NCBI RefSeq assembly: GCF_001956295.1
Contig: NZ_MRTD01000001.1
Location: forward strand, 310,001 to 374,000
DNA from: Paenibacillus sp. FSL A5-0031
Lineage (GTDB): Bacteria > Bacillota > Bacilli > Paenibacillales > Paenibacillaceae
Reading direction: 5' to 3'
Length of the DNA stretch: 64,000 nt
The notes below the pieces were generated by a model. It made no database searches and was not told the origin of the DNA. It saw nothing but the letters and a program-made list of their open reading frames with translations. Positions 17,450 through 25,411 of the stretch are shown here, in pieces; the stretch's first letter is position 1, and every line of letters starts with the position of its first letter. Position numbers and translations under genes: made by a program.

Positions 17450-18586
17450 ATGATTGGAAATGTTGTGCTGTTGCTTGGCGGACTTATTTGTGGTGCATGG
17501 CTACTGAACAAAATCCGACCATTAGAAGAGGATTTGGTGCCTTTCACAAAGAACGATAGAAAGAGTCTCCTAAGCATTTCAGTTATCATTCCAGCTAGAA
17601 ATGAAGAGAGAAACCTGACACAGTTATTGCCATCAATTAAGGGGCAACAACTCGCTCCATTTGAAGTGATTGTAGTAGATGACGGATCAACTGATCGTAC
17701 AGCAGCCATCGCCGAATCATTTGGTGCAATAGTTGTAAATCCGGGCGAGCTGCCGGATGGTTGGCTTGGTAAAAGCTGGGCGTGCTGGAAAGGCGCGCAG
17801 GCAGCAAGCGGTCATTTACTTATTTTCCTTGATGCAGATACTTGTTTAGAGGATGCTGGGTTGGCGGTGCTGGCTGAGGCCCATTCAAAGCAGAACGGGC
17901 TGCTTTCGATCCAGCCTTACCACAAGATGAAGCGGCCCTATGAATGGTTGTCAGCTTTCTTCAACATCATCGTCTTAGCTGCGGTTGGAGCACCTCAAAC
18001 TGCTGTCGCAACAAAGAAGAAAGCTGTAGGCGCTTTCGGTCCTTGTATAGTCTGTACCCGAGAATCATATTTTCAAACAGGTGGGCACGAGGCTGTTCGT
18101 GAGCGTATTCTCGAAAATTACAGCTTAGGCCTTCTATTTGCTGAGCAACAAACGGTTCGAAATTGTAGCGGAAATGGCGTTATTGCTTTCCGAATGTACC
18201 CGGAAGGCATTCGGCAATTGTGTGCAGGCTGGAGTAAAAGCTTCGCATCAGGTGCATCTTCTACGACACCGCTGCGTTTACTAGCTATAATCTGGTGGCT
18301 GACTGGTTCGATTACGGTTGTTACACAATGGACGAATCCTCAAATTTGGCGATCAAGCGACCAAATAACGATAGGAATCATCAGCTACCTCGCTTACGTT
18401 TTGCTAATAAATATACAGTTAAGTCGAGCTGGAAATTTTGGTTTCCAGACGGCTTTTCTGTTTCCTATTCCGCTTCTCTTTTTTATGGGGATCTTCGCTA
18501 GTTCAACGCTGCAAACCTTTTTTCGCCGCAAGGTCACATGGAAAGGTCGCTCGATTTCAACTATGAAGGGAAGCGGGCGAAAGTGA
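17450..18586 (+). CDS. crtQ: 4,4'-diaponeurosporenoate glycosyltransferase (CrtQ)
   Basis: 378-residue membrane-associated family-2 glycosyltransferase. It has an N-terminal span, then SVIIPARNEERNLTQLLPSI, VIVVDDGSTDRT, DGWLGKSWACWKGA, FLDADT (metal-binding DxD) and GLLSIQPYHKMKRPYEWLSA, which match the order seen in Staphylococcus CrtQ. Later AFGPCIVCTRESYFQTGGHEA and the C-terminal spans also agree. It attaches glucose to a C30 carotenoid acid. Start ATG 17450 follows AGAGGA; the longer TTG frame at 17420 lacks a site. Its stop overlaps crtO by 4 bp. Confidence 0.88.
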   Translation: MIGNVVLLLGGLICGAWLLNKIRPLEEDLVPFTKNDRKSLLSISVIIPARNEERNLTQLLPSIKGQQLAPFEVIVVDDGSTDRTAAIAESFGAIVVNPGELPDGWLGKSWACWKGAQAASGHLLIFLDADTCLEDAGLAVLAEAHSKQNGLLSIQPYHKMKRPYEWLSAFFNIIVLAAVGAPQTAVATKKKAVGAFGPCIVCTRESYFQTGGHEAVRERILENYSLGLLFAEQQTVRNCSGNGVIAFRMYPEGIRQLCAGWSKSFASGASSTTPLRLLAIIWWLTGSITVVTQWTNPQIWRSSDQITIGIISYLAYVLLINIQLSRAGNFGFQTAFLFPIPLLFFMGIFASSTLQTFFRRKVTWKGRSISTMKGSGRK

Positions 18587-19083
18587 GAATTTTTGAATTT
18601 TCACCGTTTTGGACATTGGTTGTAAATATTTTTGCATGGCTGCTTGTTCATATGGGCGTGTCCTATTTGTTTTTGAAAATGCCTGATGCTTGGTTCAGTC
18701 GCACGGCTGATCGCATGAAGCCTCAGGCAAAGAAGCGCAGAGAAGAAATGGTTTATGAACGATTGTTATTCATTCGCGTTTGGAAAGACAAACTGCCAGA
18801 CGGAGGAAGCTTGTTTCAAGGAGGCTTTGCCAAGAAAAAATTAGCTGTCCTTGAGAAAGCTTACTTGCAGACCTTTATACTTGAAACGCGGCGCGGAGAG
18901 TGGACTCACATCATATCAATGCTGCCTGCGCCGCTATTTTTCCTATGGAACGAAAGCATTTATGGCTGGATCATGATCGTTTATGCCATTGTCGCCAATG
19001 TCCCATTTATCATTGTACAGCGCTATAACCGTTTTCGGCTGCAGCGCATTTTTTGGAAACTGAAGGAAAAGAGTGAAATGTAA
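18583..19083 (+). CDS. crtO: Glycosyl-4,4'-diaponeurosporenoate acyltransferase (CrtO)
   Basis: 166-residue membrane protein that resembles Staphylococcus aureus CrtO, which acylates the sugar of staphyloxanthin. Matching blocks are MPDAWFSRTADRM, RVWKDKLPDGGSLFQGGF, LETRRGEWTHIISMLP and the C-terminal VANVPFIIVQRYNRFRLQ. Two or three membrane spans. The start is GTG 18583 (GTGA overlap with the crtQ stop, AGGGAAG upstream), which gives the usual family length; the longer ATG at 18538 adds residues not expected. It overlaps the stop of one gene and abuts the start of carH. Also known as a membrane-bound acyltransferase unrelated to PlsC. Confidence 0.85.
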   Translation: MRIFEFSPFWTLVVNIFAWLLVHMGVSYLFLKMPDAWFSRTADRMKPQAKKRREEMVYERLLFIRVWKDKLPDGGSLFQGGFAKKKLAVLEKAYLQTFILETRRGEWTHIISMLPAPLFFLWNESIYGWIMIVYAIVANVPFIIVQRYNRFRLQRIFWKLKEKSEM

Positions 19084-20009
19084 TGATGTACACAATCAGA
19101 CAAGCTTCAACACTGCTAGGTATTCCTGCGGTTACGATTCGTGCTTGGGAAACAAGATATGAAGCGATTAAGCCCATTCGCACAGAAACAGGCTATCGCC
19201 TCTTTGATGATAAAAATATGGAGGATTTACGCTTCCTCAAAAACCAGACGGATGAGAAAGGTGTAACGATTTCGCAAGCTGTTAGACTGCTAAAGGAGCA
19301 GCAGCTTTTGCGCGAGCGCATGTTGGAAGCGAAGACAGATACCCAAGCTAAAGTTGGGGCTGAAGAGGCTCATCAAGAGATGGTAGAGCGCTTGTATAAC
19401 ACGCTTTGCAACTTTCGTACGGAACAAGCAAAAACGATGGTGGATTTAGGGTTTTCCATGTATGGCTATGACATTATGATCTATCAAATCTTATTTTCAG
19501 TAATGATTAAAGCCGGCACGGAGTGGGAAGAAGGCAGAGCTTCTGTCGCGCAGGAGCATTTCATTACACAGTTCGTGATTCAGCGTTGTCTTAGTTTTTT
19601 TCAGCTTTTTCCGATTGATAATCGAGTGCCCCGCATGCTTGCTTTATGTCCATCCGGAGAACATCATCAAGCAGGACTCCTTTTATTTTCTTTATTTTTA
19701 CGTAAAAAAGGAGCAGACGTGCTGTATCTTGGACCAGATACTCCGGAGGATGGCATTGCAGAGTTGATTAAGTCGCAGCAAATTCGAGTCTTGTGTATAT
19801 CGTTAACTGACGCAAATTTAATGGATCCCACTTTTGCTTTTATAAACCGTTTATTGGTTCATCATGTTGATCTGGAGATTGTTTTAGGTGGACAAGGTTT
19901 CCAAGGCGTACCAGAACCTTATTCAGATTGGGTGCTTCCGAATGGCAATCAAGAAGAATGGGAAAGATGGTTTAAAGATAAGGTTTTAGGGTTAAGTTTC
20001 CAATTCTAA
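19083..20009 (+). CDS. carH: CarH/LitR-type B12-dependent photoreceptor repressor
   Basis: 308-residue MerR-type regulator fused to a cobalamin-binding module. Residues 1-70: MerR helix-turn-helix (YTIRQASTLLGIPAVTIRAWETRYE and TGYRLFDD). Residues about 95-180: four-helix bundle with W148-x9-E158-H159, the motif that caps adenosylcobalamin in CarH. Residues about 183-300: B12-binding fold with E193-H-H195-Q-A-G198 (ExHxxG, lower-ligand His195) and VLYLGPDT. In Myxococcus, Thermus and Bacillus megaterium such proteins repress carotenoid genes in the dark and release DNA in light. All light-sensing residues are retained here. The gene starts right at the crtO stop. A promoter with three tandem 11-bp repeats follows its stop, so it should control the downstream crt genes. 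Confidence 0.93.
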   Translation: MMYTIRQASTLLGIPAVTIRAWETRYEAIKPIRTETGYRLFDDKNMEDLRFLKNQTDEKGVTISQAVRLLKEQQLLRERMLEAKTDTQAKVGAEEAHQEMVERLYNTLCNFRTEQAKTMVDLGFSMYGYDIMIYQILFSVMIKAGTEWEEGRASVAQEHFITQFVIQRCLSFFQLFPIDNRVPRMLALCPSGEHHQAGLLLFSLFLRKKGADVLYLGPDTPEDGIAELIKSQQIRVLCISLTDANLMDPTFAFINRLLVHHVDLEIVLGGQGFQGVPEPYSDWVLPNGNQEEWERWFKDKVLGLSFQF

Positions 20010-20022
20010 TGAATAAATTAAC

Positions 20023-20073
20023 TTTACAGACTATTATCGAGTATGTATTATGTTTGTATAATGTTTGTATAGT
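20023..20073 (+). promoter_or_regulatory. Internal crt promoter with three tandem 11-bp repeats, candidate CarH operator
   Basis: TTTACA (20023-20028), 17 bases, TATTAT (20046-20051) form a good sigma-A promoter between carH and the next crtN. Overlapping its -10 box and running past the start point are three head-to-tail 11-mers: GTATGTATTAT (20041-20051), GTTTGTATAAT (20052-20062) and GTTTGTATAGT (20063-20073). CarH is known to contact direct repeats spaced 11 bp apart, one helical turn, so a bound tetramer would cover the promoter. Confidence 0.7.
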
Positions 20074-20104
20074 TAATTCGTTTTTTTTGGAAAGGGGAAT
20101 TGGT

Positions 20105-21655
20105 ATGGACAAGGGAGTCGTGGCCGTTATTGGAGCAGGCCCTGGCGGTTTAGCAGCTGCCATGGAGCTGGCTGGCCGAGGTTACCGAGTTACCGTCTAT
20201 GAGAAGCAGCCCTATATAGGTGGGAGGACCTCCAGGCTTCAGCTGGGTGAGTATTTTTTTGATCGAGGACCTACGTTTTTCATGATGCCGCACCTGCTTG
20301 AAGAAATGTTTCAATCTGTAAATCGCTCCTTGTACGACTATGTTGAGCTCATTGCGCTTGATCCGCTATATAGGCTGCAATTCGGCGATGTTGCATTTTC
20401 ACCAACACGGGACGAGAAGCAGATGGTTGAGAGGATCGAGGAGCTATTTCCCGGCAACGGTAAAGGTTATCTTCAATTTATGAAGGAGGAGGGGGAGAAA
20501 TATAACAAGGTTTCCCCGCTGCTGCAGCGGCCTTTCAGCAAGCTAAGCGACTATATTTCTCGGGATGTGTTTCAAGCGCTGCCGCGGCTGAATGCGATAG
20601 GAAGTGTGTATGACAGACTTTCACATTATTTTACAGATGAAAGGCTGAAATATGCGTTTACTTTCCAAGCGAAATATTTAGGCATGTCGCCATGGGAATG
20701 CCCAGGTACATTTACAATTCTCGCATATTTGGAACATAAATTTGGTCTTTTTCATCCAGTGGGAGGCGTTAACCGCATCTGCGAGGCAATGGCTGAAGTG
20801 ATTCGTGAGTACGATGGCGAGATTGTTACCTCCTGCGGTGTTCAAAGAGTGCTGAGCCAGAGCGGAAAAGCAGTGGGCCTGCTTTTGGAAAATGGAGAAA
20901 AAATAGAAGCGGATCATATCATCATCAATGCTGATTTTGCAACCGCTATGAACCACTTGTTTGAACCGGGTGAGCTTAAGAAATACAGTCCGGCAAAGCT
21001 TGCCAAGAAGAAATATTCTTGCTCTACTTATATGCTCTACCTCGGAGTAAATCGTGAAATACATATGCCGCACCATAACATTTTATTTGCCAACAACTAT
21101 CGCCAAAACGTACATGAAATCATGACAAAAAAGATGCTGTCTTCAGACGCATCTATTTATATACATAATCCTGGTCTTAACGATCCAACGCTCGCTCCTC
21201 AAGGGAAAACCGCTTTATACGCACTTATGCCGGTACCGAATCTGACTGCGAATGTCAGTTGGGAGGAGCAGCGGACACTCGTTAGAGAAAAGATGATCGA
21301 GCGTATGGAGCAGGAGCCAGAGTTAGCAGGTTTCTCAGCTGACATCGAGGAGGAAGCCATCATCACGCCATTAGATTGGCGAAATGATCATCATGTTTAT
21401 GAAGGAGCAACGTTTAATCTAGCACATTCACTGGATCAAATGATGAAACTTCGTCCTCATAACCGCTTTGAAGAGCTCGCTAATTGTTGGCTTGTAGGGG
21501 GAGGAACTCACCCTGGCAGCGGCTTGCCGACGATCTTCGAATCAGCGCGCATCAGTACCCGTCTACTTATGGCGCAGGATGAAAGTGAACGTATACGGGT
21601 TGGCGGAGCTTCAGTAGTCATCCACCCACAGAAGGAGGCCATTCGGTGGGAGTAG
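20105..21655 (+). CDS. crtN: CrtN-type dehydrosqualene desaturase or paralogue (first of a tandem pair)
   Basis: 516-residue FAD-dependent desaturase. FAD motif AVIGAGPGGLAAAMELAGRG, then VYEKQPYIGGRTSRL and FDRGPTFFMMP. The C-terminal signature is WLVGGGTHPGSGLPTIFES. FTFQAKYLGMSPWECPGTFTILAYLEHKFGLFHPVGG matches the CrtN middle region. Likely converts 4,4'-diapophytoene (dehydrosqualene) to diaponeurosporene or diapolycopene. Start ATG 20105, preceded by AAAGGGG; the longer frame reads through the promoter repeats and is rejected. The last 10 bases overlap the next crtN-like gene. Which of the tandem pair is the primary desaturase cannot be settled here. Confidence 0.85.
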   Translation: MDKGVVAVIGAGPGGLAAAMELAGRGYRVTVYEKQPYIGGRTSRLQLGEYFFDRGPTFFMMPHLLEEMFQSVNRSLYDYVELIALDPLYRLQFGDVAFSPTRDEKQMVERIEELFPGNGKGYLQFMKEEGEKYNKVSPLLQRPFSKLSDYISRDVFQALPRLNAIGSVYDRLSHYFTDERLKYAFTFQAKYLGMSPWECPGTFTILAYLEHKFGLFHPVGGVNRICEAMAEVIREYDGEIVTSCGVQRVLSQSGKAVGLLLENGEKIEADHIIINADFATAMNHLFEPGELKKYSPAKLAKKKYSCSTYMLYLGVNREIHMPHHNILFANNYRQNVHEIMTKKMLSSDASIYIHNPGLNDPTLAPQGKTALYALMPVPNLTANVSWEEQRTLVREKMIERMEQEPELAGFSADIEEEAIITPLDWRNDHHVYEGATFNLAHSLDQMMKLRPHNRFEELANCWLVGGGTHPGSGLPTIFESARISTRLLMAQDESERIRVGGASVVIHPQKEAIRWE

Positions 21656-23088
21656 CTTTTGTCGGTGGTGGAATAGGCAGTTTAACAGCAGCTCTGATGC
21701 TTAGCAAGCGAGGCAAGCAGGTTACCATCTATGAAAGAGGCACTCGGCTTGGCGGTAGATTAGCTTATCAGCAAGGCGGAGGCTATCGGATCGATCAGGG
21801 TCCTACAATTGTGCTCTTGCCCGAAATGCTGCTTAGTATTTTGGAGGAAGCGGGAATCGAGCGATCACGCATACCGCTGCTCGAATGCGATCCGCTTTAC
21901 CGTATTCATTATGCAGACGGCACCGTATTTCACAAATGGCGGAATCAGCAGCGTCAGATCGAAGAGCTTGAGCGAATGTTTCCAGAGGAAGTCGATGGCT
22001 TTCGGCGTTATATGGCGGACATGGAAGTGGCTTTTAAACAAGGAAAAGAAGCTTTTCTGGAACGTCCATTTTTGCGAAAACGAGAGTTTTATACTTTTCG
22101 AAACTTAACTTTATTAACGAAGCTTAAAGCCTACAAAAGCGTGCGTTCCTTTGCAGGACGATACTTCCGAAGTGAGAAGCTGCTTGATGCGTTCTCTTTA
22201 CAAACCTTATACATAGGCGGCGCTCCTTTTCAATCTCCGGGATTGTATACGTTATTGCCCTTCGCTGAACATGCGTATGGCATTTGGTATGTAAAAGGAG
22301 GTTATGCCGGAATCGTTTCCATCTTGGAAGAGGAGCTTAGGAGTAGAGGAGTTCAAATCAAGACAGAAACTCAGATTGAGCAATTGGTACTTGAAAATGG
22401 ACGCTGCATTGGCGTGATAGACGAAGGCGGCAGGGAAACGCTGCATGATACGATTGTGTATAACGGTGATTTTCCACATCTGGCTTCATTGATGCCTAAG
22501 AACACTGTTCCAATGAAAGCCTATAAGCCGTCTTCTGGAACAATCTTGATCTATTTAGGCCTAAACAAACAGTGGGATCAGGCTTCCGTTCACCAGTTTT
22601 TTTTACCTGACAATTTACAGAGCGGATTAAAACAAATTTTTCAAAACAATCAGCTTCCGAAAGATCCATCCTTTTATATATTTTATCCGTCAGCTATGGA
22701 TGTTGATGCAGCACCTCCGGGTGAGAGCGTCATGTATATGCTGATTCCCGCTCCGCCACACGGCTCCGTAGCATGGGAGGATGAAGTGCCCGCGTTAGTC
22801 GAGCATGTAATTGATGAAGCTGAGAAGAGGGGCTTTCCCGGCTTGAGAGCTGCGATTCAATGGAAGGAAATAAGGACGCCGCAGGACGCGGAGTCGGATG
22901 GTCTCTATCATGGTGGCAGCTTCGGCATTGCGCCAACATTTGGACAGTCGGCAGTGTTCCGTCCTCAAATCGTGCCATATCCGATAAAAGGTTTGTTTGC
23001 TGTAGGGGCATCGGTGCATCCAGGCGGTGGAATACCGATTGTTATGCAAGGTGCAAGGCTGCTAGCCAACTATTTGTTAAAGGAGTAA
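21646..23088 (+). CDS. CrtN-type carotenoid oxidoreductase (second of a tandem pair)
   Basis: 480-residue FAD enzyme of the CrtN family. It begins VAFVGGGIGSLTAALMLSKRG, has GTRLGGRLAYQQGGGYRIDQGPT, a middle SLQTLYIGGAPFQSPGLYTLLPFAEHAYGIWYVKGG, and a C-terminal FAVGASVHPGGGIPIVMQGA. The start is GTG 21646 with GAAGGAGG 7 bases upstream, inside the end of the previous gene. The pairing of two similar genes head to tail suggests a duplication that then diverged, perhaps toward end-group oxidation. Translation is coupled to crtN, and crtM follows 4 bases after its stop. Confidence 0.83.
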   Translation: MGVAFVGGGIGSLTAALMLSKRGKQVTIYERGTRLGGRLAYQQGGGYRIDQGPTIVLLPEMLLSILEEAGIERSRIPLLECDPLYRIHYADGTVFHKWRNQQRQIEELERMFPEEVDGFRRYMADMEVAFKQGKEAFLERPFLRKREFYTFRNLTLLTKLKAYKSVRSFAGRYFRSEKLLDAFSLQTLYIGGAPFQSPGLYTLLPFAEHAYGIWYVKGGYAGIVSILEEELRSRGVQIKTETQIEQLVLENGRCIGVIDEGGRETLHDTIVYNGDFPHLASLMPKNTVPMKAYKPSSGTILIYLGLNKQWDQASVHQFFLPDNLQSGLKQIFQNNQLPKDPSFYIFYPSAMDVDAAPPGESVMYMLIPAPPHGSVAWEDEVPALVEHVIDEAEKRGFPGLRAAIQWKEIRTPQDAESDGLYHGGSFGIAPTFGQSAVFRPQIVPYPIKGLFAVGASVHPGGGIPIVMQGARLLANYLLKE

Positions 23089-23092
23089 CCAT

Positions 23093-23968
23093 ATGGAACC
23101 CACTGTCTGTTTGGCGCAATGTGAAGCGATGATTCAGAAAGGATCATCATCGTTCTACAAAGCTTTTCGTTATTTGCCTAGCCCAAGGCGCGAAGCCGTT
23201 TACGTTATTTATGCTTTCTGCCGCATGATAGACGATGCAGTAGATGAGCCGCAACGTTCTCCCTATACCATTGATGAGCTTGAACAACATTTTTACCGTT
23301 TGGATCAGGCAGCGGATCATTTCATATGGCCTTCTTTACGGTGGCTGTTTGATACTTTTCCGCTCAGTAAAAAACCTTTTTTCAGACAAATGGAGGGACA
23401 GCGCCGGGATTTATCTTTCACCCACTATGAGACGATGGAGCAGTTGGAGGACTACTGCTACTTGGTTGCCGGAACAGTTGGTGAGATGCTTCTGCCTGTC
23501 TTGCATGATCAGCCAGATATTCAAGTAATAGAAGCGGGAATATGGCTTGGCAAAGCCATGCAAATAGTAAACATTGTTCGCGACGTTGGCGAAGATCAGA
23601 GCAGAGGGCGTCGATACCTTCCGCTTGAGCTGCTCGCTCGTCATGACTATACCGAAAGTGACTTCAATATGGGCGTTGTCGATGAACGATTTCAACATCT
23701 TGTGCAAGAGCTGGACACACTTTCACGCAGTTGGTTCGCACGAGGCTTGCGCGGGCTTGAAACGTATCCTGCCAGCAGCGCTTTTTCAGTTGAGCTGGCC
23801 GCAAGTTTCTATGCTGCGATTTTGGATGAAGTAAAGGCTGCAAACTACGAAGTCTATAAGAAGCGAGCTATCGTCAGCTCATTAAATAAATTAAAGCTTT
23901 ATACGAATATAAAAATGAAATATACGCTCGTATCAGAGGTTAATGACAGCAATGCGGTATCGCTATGA
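23093..23968 (+). CDS. crtM: Dehydrosqualene (4,4'-diapophytoene) synthase
   Basis: 291-residue trans-isoprenyl diphosphate synthase of the squalene/phytoene synthase family. The two aspartate-rich motifs are visible as FCRMIDDAVDEP (about residues 42-53) and NIVRDVGEDQSRGRRYLP (about 160-177); GTVGEML and YEVYKKRAIVS also fit. It would condense two farnesyl diphosphates head to head into the C30 precursor. The C30 rather than C40 assignment rests on the neighbouring CrtN/CrtQ/CrtO genes. Start ATG 23093 with AAAGGAG. Its stop overlaps the next gene by 4 bp (ATGA). Confidence 0.92.
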   Translation: MEPTVCLAQCEAMIQKGSSSFYKAFRYLPSPRREAVYVIYAFCRMIDDAVDEPQRSPYTIDELEQHFYRLDQAADHFIWPSLRWLFDTFPLSKKPFFRQMEGQRRDLSFTHYETMEQLEDYCYLVAGTVGEMLLPVLHDQPDIQVIEAGIWLGKAMQIVNIVRDVGEDQSRGRRYLPLELLARHDYTESDFNMGVVDERFQHLVQELDTLSRSWFARGLRGLETYPASSAFSVELAASFYAAILDEVKAANYEVYKKRAIVSSLNKLKLYTNIKMKYTLVSEVNDSNAVSL

Positions 23969-24687
23969 TCCGCTACCTATTTATTTTTTGGTATTGCATC
24001 GGGCTAATCCTCATGCTGACCATTGGCGTTCCCACATGGCTTTCCTTTTCCAATGGTTTGTTTCTCGTTTTTTTTGCCCTGTATGCCATTCATATTGAAG
24101 GCATGATGGGCGAAGAGCGCCGTCGCAGCTGGAGTAGGATCATGCTCGTTGGAGTACTTACGTTTGCTGTTGAATGGCTTGGTGTGACGATGGGATGGCC
24201 GTTTGGAGACTACCAGTACACATCTTTACTTGGCATCTCGCTTGGCGGAGTACCCCTCGCCATATTTTGTGCGTGGATCGGTGTCATTGTCACTGTGATG
24301 CGAATGACTGCCTTCTCGAATCGATGGACGCGTGCGCTTCATACCGGCTTATGGACGGTTGTTTTTGACCTCGTACTCGATCCAGTGGCTTTCGCTAGGC
24401 AGTTCTGGATTTGGCATGAGCCTGGTGATTTCTACGGGATACCGGCAGCAAACTTCATCAGTTGGTTCGTTATATCAGCAGCTGTTTCATTTCTGTTTCC
24501 TTTGAGAGAAGTATCGGCGAACGTTCGAATCGAGGCTGTTAGACTCACGCAAATGATGCTGCTTATGTTTGGTCTCTTAGGGGCAAAAGAAGGTTTAATG
24601 ATGCCGTTCATCATCGCATTGGCAGCTATCGTTGTGGCGGAAGGAGCGGGACGGATTGATCGCAGCGGGCTCAAGCAAGTGGTTTAA
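23965..24687 (+). CDS. cruF: CruF-type carotenoid biosynthesis membrane protein
   Basis: 240-residue integral membrane protein, seven or eight spans, of the carotenoid biosynthesis family PF04240 that includes CruF 1',2'-hydratases and bisanhydrobacterioruberin hydratase. The signature FAVEWLGVTMGWPFGDYQYTS, then GVPLAIFCAWIGVI and FDLVLDPVAFARQFWIW, is present. It probably adds water to the end of an acyclic carotenoid, providing the hydroxyl that is later glycosylated. CruF genes accompany C30 clusters in Bacillus indicus and B. firmus. The next gene starts inside its last 32 bases. Confidence 0.82.
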   Translation: MIRYLFIFWYCIGLILMLTIGVPTWLSFSNGLFLVFFALYAIHIEGMMGEERRRSWSRIMLVGVLTFAVEWLGVTMGWPFGDYQYTSLLGISLGGVPLAIFCAWIGVIVTVMRMTAFSNRWTRALHTGLWTVVFDLVLDPVAFARQFWIWHEPGDFYGIPAANFISWFVISAAVSFLFPLREVSANVRIEAVRLTQMMLLMFGLLGAKEGLMMPFIIALAAIVVAEGAGRIDRSGLKQVV

Positions 24688-25411
24688 ACGAGTATTCGCG
24701 CAATACAATGAAAACTATTTGTTAAGACGGCATTTTCACGCGTTTCAGCTGAGCGGTGAGATCGATCCAGCTCCGCAAGGTCAGCCTGTGCTCTATCTTA
24801 TGAATCATAGCTCTTGGTGGGATGGAATGGTTGTATATCATGCGATCGCAAACGCTTCAGCGCGTGAACACTATATGATGATGGATGAAGAGCAAATGAA
24901 GCGGTATCGATTTTTTCGCAAAATAGGAGCTTTCTCGATTGATAAGAAGTCAAGCCGAGCGATCGTTGCTTCCCTTCGATATAGTGAGAATTTATTAAAT
25001 CAAGGATATGGAGTTTGGTTATTTCCACAAGGAGATATCGAGCATCTGGAGCGAAGACCTTTAAGATTTCAAACCGGCGCAGGCTATTTATTGGAACGCT
25101 GTCCGGAAACGATTGTTCAGCCCGTAACCGCATATTATTCGCTAGGACTTCATCAAAAGGCAGAAGTCAGTCTCCAATTCGGTAAACCTATCCACAGAGT
25201 ATGGCAGCAGCTGGGACGAAAAACCATTACGAGAATGCTTGAATCGGCTTTGGAGGATCAACTGAATGAACACCGCCTTGCAGTAATAGCAGCAGCTCGC
25301 GGGGAGACAGCCGAGTATCGATCAATGCTGAAGGCGAAACGGTCAACGAATGAGGTTTTTGATGCTTGGATGAACGGGGTGACAAGGTGGAAATCTTTTT
25401 TTGGACGGTAG
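24656..25411 (+). CDS. PlsC-like 1-acylglycerol-3-phosphate-type acyltransferase, carotenoid cluster
   Basis: 251-residue membrane-associated acyltransferase. The catalytic HX4D box is LMNHSSWWDGMV, and block III is WLFPQGDIEHLERRPLRFQTGAG. The family includes PlsC, but inside this cluster it more likely esterifies the sugar or hydroxyl of the carotenoid, as proposed for the acyltransferases of Bacillus C30 clusters. The start is TTG 24656 with AAGGAG 9-10 bases upstream; the longer GTG frame begins at 24632. Both lie within cruF, indicating coupled translation. This is the second acyltransferase beside CrtO, and the division of labour is unknown. Confidence 0.8.
   Translation: MIAAGSSKWFKRVFAQYNENYLLRRHFHAFQLSGEIDPAPQGQPVLYLMNHSSWWDGMVVYHAIANASAREHYMMMDEEQMKRYRFFRKIGAFSIDKKSSRAIVASLRYSENLLNQGYGVWLFPQGDIEHLERRPLRFQTGAGYLLERCPETIVQPVTAYYSLGLHQKAEVSLQFGKPIHRVWQQLGRKTITRMLESALEDQLNEHRLAVIAAARGETAEYRSMLKAKRSTNEVFDAWMNGVTRWKSFFGR

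Noticed and set aside
20009..20104. N-terminal extension of crtN through the promoter repeats
   Set aside because: No ribosome site at 20009, the segment contains a promoter and tandem repeats, and FAD-binding proteins of this family start close to the dinucleotide motif.
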